Origin: Candidatus Pelagibacter sp. TMED118
GTDB lineage: Bacteria > Pseudomonadota > Alphaproteobacteria > Pelagibacterales > Pelagibacteraceae
Direction of reading: 5' to 3'
Assembly: GCA_002170205.2 (NCBI GenBank)
Contig: NHFT02000006.1
Span: forward strand, 170,441 to 181,413
DNA: 10,973 nt
Made by a program: the position numbers and the translations under genes
Shown here: positions 7,365-10,973 of the stretch, one piece after another
How positions within the stretch are numbered: position 1 is the first letter of the stretch
Layout: each line of letters opens with the position of its first letter
Notes under the pieces: model-generated
The model's input: the letters and a program-made list of their open reading frames with translations, nothing else
Told to the model about the DNA's origin: nothing
Databases searched by the model: none

Positions 7365-9038
7365 ATGTTAAAAAAATTAGTAATTCTATTAATTATTCTA
7401 TTGTATCAAACTGTCTCTCAATCTAAAATATCAAAATACCAAAATTTCAACCCTAGGTTTTTATCTAATTATTTCTCAGCTCTTGTGGCTTATGAAAATA
7501 TGGAAAATGAAAAGTCAGTTGAATTTTTTAGTTCATCGAAAAGACTAAATTCAGAGCACAAAAACTTTCTTAAAAAGCATGTTTTTGCGATTATAGAGGA
7601 CGGCAATTTAAGTAAAGCGATAAAGGAAATAAAAAATTCAAAAAATATCTCAAATAAAAATTTTTTCGAAGCAAAGCTGATACTTTTAGTTGATTCTATT
7701 ATGAGTGAAGATTTCTTAAAAGCAAAAAATTATTTAGTAGAATTAAAAAAGTTCAAAGAGGAGGATACTTTTAAATTAATAATAGTTGAAACTTTAGAAT
7801 CCTATATCAACTTATTTCTGTATAACAGAATGACTGATTTAAGTAATGATTTTGGTACTTTAACTGAAATTTCAAAAGCATTTCAACAATGCTACCTGAA
7901 TGAGAAGCGTTATTCAAAAAAATTTATAAATATTATCAATTCTGACAATGGAGATTACTCTAGATATTTATTTTTTTATGTAAATATGCTTTTAAGGCAA
8001 GGTGAAATCAATTTGTCAAAACAAATAACATCTACTGTCGATCCTTTGAGTAGCAACTTATTAATATCACAATTAAAAATTTGGGTTAATGATGGTGATT
8101 ATAAAAAAATTGTAAATGTATTTTCTTGTAAAAATCCAAATGATCTCATCGCAGAATTTTTTTTCCTAATTTCAAATTTATATAGTTCACAAGATCAATT
8201 TAAAAAATCAAATTTTTATTTAATCTTATCTCAAAAATTAAACTCAAGATTTTATTATAACTTATCTTTACTTTCAGAAAACTATCTTTTGTCAGAAAAT
8301 TATCAAAGGTCAAAAGAAGTTTTGAATTCATTCGATAAAAACGATTTGGTATATTATTGGTACAAAATCAAAAAAATAGCTCAAATAATATCAATTGAGA
8401 AAAATGAAAATGAGTCAATAGATTTTATAGAAAAAAACTTTGTTAAAATAAAAAAACCAAATTATAAAATTTATTTTGATTTAGCAAATATTTACAAAAA
8501 CTTTAGTCAATATGAAAAGTCAATAATGTATTATAATTTAGTATTGCAAGAGTTAGATAATAATTCCCTATCTTATGCTGATACCTTATATAGAAGGGGC
8601 AGTTGCTATGAAAGAATCGGAGATTATAAGAACTCAGATAAGGACTTACTGGACTCTTTAAATGTTAAATCCGATGATCCATTTGTTCTTAATTATTTGG
8701 CATATAGTTGGCTAGAAAGAAACCACAAAGTTACCGAAGCAACTCAAATGCTAAAAAAGGCTCATTCGATGGAAAATGATAATCCTTATATAATCGACTC
8801 ACTTGGTTGGGCATATTTTTTAACGAAAAATTATATTCAAGCAGAAAAATATATGAGGAAAGCAATTCAAATTAGACCAAATGATCCGGTGATAATTGAT
8901 CATTACGCGGATATACTTTGGAAATTAAATAGAAAACTAGAAGCCAGATATTTTTGGAAAGAGGTTCTTAAACTTAAAGATAATGAGGAAATAAACAAAG
9001 AAAAGGTAAAAAAAAAAATACTTCATGGTCTGATATAA
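7365..9038 (+). CDS. Secreted tetratricopeptide-repeat protein
   Basis: I prefer the ATG at 7365 (557 aa) because the protein then begins with a clean signal peptide (MLKKLVILLIILLYQTVSQS). The ATG at 7323 lies inside the divergent glycosylase gene and would add 14 unrelated residues. There is no lipobox Cys, so the product is probably soluble and periplasmic. The C-terminal third (about residues 366-535) holds TPR helices: IYFDLANIYKNFSQYEKSIMYY, YADTLYRRGSCYERIGDYKN, then AYSWLERNHKVTEATQMLKKA, IIDSLGWAYFLTKNYIQAEK and YADILWKLNRKLEARYFWKE. The middle (residues 60-360) also looks alpha-helical and may contain degenerate repeats. TPRs mediate protein-protein contacts; the partner is unknown. 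A TPR gene beside ispE is a familiar alphaproteobacterial arrangement. The gene ends 3 bases before ispE, so they are likely cotranscribed. An 11-A run (9008-9018) near the 3' end is in frame. Confidence 0.82.
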   Translation: MLKKLVILLIILLYQTVSQSKISKYQNFNPRFLSNYFSALVAYENMENEKSVEFFSSSKRLNSEHKNFLKKHVFAIIEDGNLSKAIKEIKNSKNISNKNFFEAKLILLVDSIMSEDFLKAKNYLVELKKFKEEDTFKLIIVETLESYINLFLYNRMTDLSNDFGTLTEISKAFQQCYLNEKRYSKKFINIINSDNGDYSRYLFFYVNMLLRQGEINLSKQITSTVDPLSSNLLISQLKIWVNDGDYKKIVNVFSCKNPNDLIAEFFFLISNLYSSQDQFKKSNFYLILSQKLNSRFYYNLSLLSENYLLSENYQRSKEVLNSFDKNDLVYYWYKIKKIAQIISIEKNENESIDFIEKNFVKIKKPNYKIYFDLANIYKNFSQYEKSIMYYNLVLQELDNNSLSYADTLYRRGSCYERIGDYKNSDKDLLDSLNVKSDDPFVLNYLAYSWLERNHKVTEATQMLKKAHSMENDNPYIIDSLGWAYFLTKNYIQAEKYMRKAIQIRPNDPVIIDHYADILWKLNRKLEARYFWKEVLKLKDNEEINKEKVKKKILHGLI

Positions 9039-9041
9039 CTT

Positions 9042-9884
9042 ATGGTTTTATATAAATTAAAATCGAACTCAAAAATTAATGCTCATTTATCAATTACAGG
9101 AAAAACACAGAGCAAACTTCATAAAATCGAAAGTATAATTTTTTTTTCGGAACTTTCAGACATTATTCATATAAAAAAAATAAAAAGTAAAAAGCATAAA
9201 ATTAATTTTTTTGGTAAATTTGCAAAAGGAATAGGTAATAATAATACTATTTTTAATCTACTTACTATTCTAGACAAAAAAAAATTACTTAACAATCAAA
9301 AGTTTCAAATTCAAATTAAAAAAAATATACCTCAAAAATCAGGTATGGGTGGTGGGTCGATGAATGCGGCAAGTTTATTAAAATTTTTTATTAACAAAAA
9401 TTATTTTAAGATGTCTAACAATGATATCATTAAAATATGTTCATCTGTTGGCTCAGATGTAATAATAGGTCTTGATAATAAAGCCAAAATTCTTAACAGC
9501 AGTGGAAATATTACTATTATAAACAGTAAATTTCGCTCATTTTTAGTAATTATCAAACCAAACTTTGGCTGCTCAACATCAAAAATTTATTCAAATGTAA
9601 AGAAAATTCCAAAAAAAAGAATAAAATTGTCAAAAAAAATCAACTTTCACAAACTGTCAAAACTGCATAATGATTTAGAAAAAGTGGCTTTTAAAAAATA
9701 TCCAAAATTACGGGTATTAAAAAAAGCAGTTGAGGATTTACACAACATAGAATTTGCAAGGATGACAGGCTCGGGGTCAACAATTATTGGTTATTTTTCA
9801 TCTAAAAAAGATGCAATAAATGGGACAAAAATATTAAGGAAAAAGTTCAAAAATTATTGGTGTATTTTTTCTAAAACTATATAA
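9042..9884 (+). CDS. ispE: 4-diphosphocytidyl-2-C-methyl-D-erythritol kinase
   Basis: IspE is a cytosolic GHMP kinase that phosphorylates CDP-ME at the 2-hydroxyl, the fourth step of the MEP isoprenoid pathway. At 280 aa it matches the family. Visible landmarks are SNSKINAHLSITGK with Lys11, the ATP-binding glycine loop KSGMGGGSMNAAS (G101-S106), catalytic Asp139 in VGSDVIIGL, the strand FLVIIKPNFGCSTSKIY, and the C-terminal motif ARMTGSGSTIIGYF. The usual GYH before the second strand is reduced to KLH. The start at 9042 places the conserved K-x-N segment at residues 11-13, as expected. No Shine-Dalgarno is obvious; the 3-base gap from the TPR stop suggests translational coupling. The tRNA-Gln gene follows 25 bases downstream. 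Confidence 0.93.
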   Translation: MVLYKLKSNSKINAHLSITGKTQSKLHKIESIIFFSELSDIIHIKKIKSKKHKINFFGKFAKGIGNNNTIFNLLTILDKKKLLNNQKFQIQIKKNIPQKSGMGGGSMNAASLLKFFINKNYFKMSNNDIIKICSSVGSDVIIGLDNKAKILNSSGNITIINSKFRSFLVIIKPNFGCSTSKIYSNVKKIPKKRIKLSKKINFHKLSKLHNDLEKVAFKKYPKLRVLKKAVEDLHNIEFARMTGSGSTIIGYFSSKKDAINGTKILRKKFKNYWCIFSKTI

Positions 9885-9909
9885 AGATTTTACTGGATAT
9901 TATAAATTT

Positions 9910-9984
9910 TGGGGCGTAGCCAAGTGGTAAGGCAGCGGTTTTTGGTACCGCCATTCCTAGGTTCGAATCCTAGCGCCCCAGCCA
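9910..9984 (+). tRNA. tRNA-Gln (anticodon UUG), CCA end encoded
   Basis: A complete cloverleaf is visible. Acceptor TGGGGCG (9910-9916) pairs with CGCCCCA (9974-9980). The D arm is GCC (9919-9921) with GGC (9931-9933). Anticodon stem GCGGT (9935-9939) pairs with ACCGC (9947-9951) around a 7-base loop TTTTGGT, with anticodon TTG at 9942-9944. The T arm CTAGG-TTCGAAT-CCTAG follows, then discriminator G9981 and a genome-encoded CCA at 9982-9984. TATTAT at 9898-9903 could act as a -10 box with its start at about 9910, but no good -35 is seen, so read-through from ispE is equally possible. Confidence 0.97.
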
Positions 9985-9987
9985 AAT

Positions 9988-10973
9988 ATGAAAAATTTTT
10001 TACTAACTTTATTGAAAATCAAAAAAAAAAAAAAATATATAAATTCTGGATTCTTCAAGCTTGAACATAATAAAAATATTAAAAAATTATTTAATTGTTT
10101 TGAAACAGACCCAAATAAAGGTGAAATTAGATTTGTTGGTGGATGTATAAGGAAAGCATTAAATAATGAGGATGTTGATGATATTGATTTAGCAGTAAAT
10201 ATAACTCCATCGGAATTACAACAAATACTAAAAAGTAATAATATAAATTTTTATAACTCAGGATTAATACATGGTACAATTACTGCAATAATTAATAATA
10301 ATAAATTTGAAATTACATCGCTAAGGAAAGATGTCTACACTGATGGTAGACATGCAAAAGTAGAATTTACAAATGATTGGTCTGAAGATGCTTCGAGACG
10401 AGACTTCACAATCAATTGCATTTACGCAGACATTTTTGGAAATTTATATGATCCGTATAATGGTAAATCTGATTTAAAAAATGGGGTAGTAAAATTTATC
10501 GGAGAATCGGACAAAAGAATTAAAGAAGATTATTTAAGAATATTGAGATATATAAGATTTTTTTTAGATTATAGCAATAATGAACACGATGAGAATATTA
10601 AAAAAATTATTTTAAAGAATGTTAATGGAATCTCAAAAATTTCAAAAGAAAGACTTTTAGATGAATTAAAAAAAATTTTTTTATCTAAAAATTTTTTCAA
10701 AATATCAAACGACAAATTTTTACTTAAACTTGTTAATCTAATCTTCCCGGAGTTAAATGATTTAGAAAAATTTAAATCCATGAGTGATCATGCTATTGAT
10801 CTATTAATTAATAAAGACTTTATTTTTATGCTTTGTTTGTGTGTTATTGATGGGACAGAAAATGCTGATTATTTTGTTTTCAAATATAACTTTTCAAAAA
10901 ATGATAAACAAAGAATTATTTTTTTAAATAAAAATTATAAATTATTATATGAAAAAAATTTTTTTAAAGAGGA
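9988..10973 (+). CDS. cca: CCA-adding enzyme (tRNA nucleotidyltransferase / poly(A) polymerase family), cut by right edge
   Basis: Adds or repairs the 3' CCA of tRNAs. The frame is open from ATG 9988 to the window end (328 complete codons). The class II nucleotidyltransferase head is clear: RFVGGCIRKAL (VGG at 50-52), the metal-binding pair D65-I-D67 in VDDIDLAV, GLIHGTITAI, TSLRKDVYTDGRHAKVEFT, DASRRDFTINCIYAD (R137-R138-D139), then IGESDKRIKEDYLRILRYIRF, written here as landmarks. The usual Arg-Asp after VGGCV is Arg-Lys. The ATG lies 3 bases after the CCA of tRNA-Gln, so any ribosome-binding sequence would be within the tRNA. A 15-A run encodes Lys12-16. A TTG at codon 9 is an alternative start. 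The bacterial poly(A) polymerase branch cannot be fully excluded without the C-terminus. Confidence 0.9.
   Translation, partial: MKNFLLTLLKIKKKKKYINSGFFKLEHNKNIKKLFNCFETDPNKGEIRFVGGCIRKALNNEDVDDIDLAVNITPSELQQILKSNNINFYNSGLIHGTITAIINNNKFEITSLRKDVYTDGRHAKVEFTNDWSEDASRRDFTINCIYADIFGNLYDPYNGKSDLKNGVVKFIGESDKRIKEDYLRILRYIRFFLDYSNNEHDENIKKIILKNVNGISKISKERLLDELKKIFLSKNFFKISNDKFLLKLVNLIFPELNDLEKFKSMSDHAIDLLINKDFIFMLCLCVIDGTENADYFVFKYNFSKNDKQRIIFLNKNYKLLYEKNFFKE
10021..10035 (+). repeat. 15-A homopolymer within the first 16 codons of cca
   Basis: Fifteen A's following ATC read as five Lys codons. The frame is intact as given, but the run is longer than the one that breaks mutY. A change of one base would separate the ATG from the conserved domain. 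It is the longest homopolymer I see in the window. Confidence 0.85.

Noticed and set aside
10569..10781. Minus-strand 70-codon open frame
   Set aside because: It is antisense to cca, whose frame is open and conserved throughout.

Overview
The window looks like core chromosome from a very AT-rich, streamlined alphaproteobacterium, most like a SAR11/Pelagibacterales or a similar small-genome marine lineage. The evidence is the strong A/T and Lys/Asn/Ile bias, intergenic gaps of only 0 to 66 bases, a CcrM-type GANTC methyltransferase, and gene neighbourhoods familiar from Alphaproteobacteria (a dciA-like/dsbA/smc run divergent from mutY, and udg divergent from a TPR gene plus ispE). The lineage call rests on recognition by eye, not on a search. 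I see no insertion sequence, phage gene, CRISPR array or other mobile element.

Layout. (1) 1-2835, minus strand: a likely operon transcribed right to left, DUF721/DciA-like (2356-2835), a DsbA-family thiol oxidoreductase (1772-2353) and smc (from 1763, running off the left edge). (2) 2836-4941, plus strand: mutY, split by a frameshift in an 11-A run, then a FAD-dependent monooxygenase. (3) 4932-7354, minus strand: a family-4-like uracil-DNA glycosylase, rnhB (overlapping it in TAATG), and ccrM, which has its own predicted promoter and is interrupted by an in-frame TAG exactly in its AdoMet-binding motif. (4) 7365-10973, plus strand: a secreted TPR protein, ispE, tRNA-Gln(UUG), and the CCA-adding enzyme gene, cut by the right edge.

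Functionally the window is rich in genome maintenance: chromosome organisation (smc), helicase loading (dciA-like), base excision repair (mutY, udg), ribonucleotide removal (rnhB) and cell-cycle DNA methylation (ccrM). Two of these, mutY and ccrM, are broken in the sequence as given. Each is broken by one small lesion (one extra A; one stop codon), and the reading frame on the far side is fully conserved. This points to a very recent mutation, a sequencing or assembly error, or recoding. I do not see an entirely new multi-gene system. The items most worth checking are these two lesions, the apparent lack of a hinge in SMC, a GANTC site overlapping the -10 box of the ccrM promoter, a glycosylase without the family's Fe-S cysteines, and the cca start codon three bases after the tRNA-Gln CCA end.
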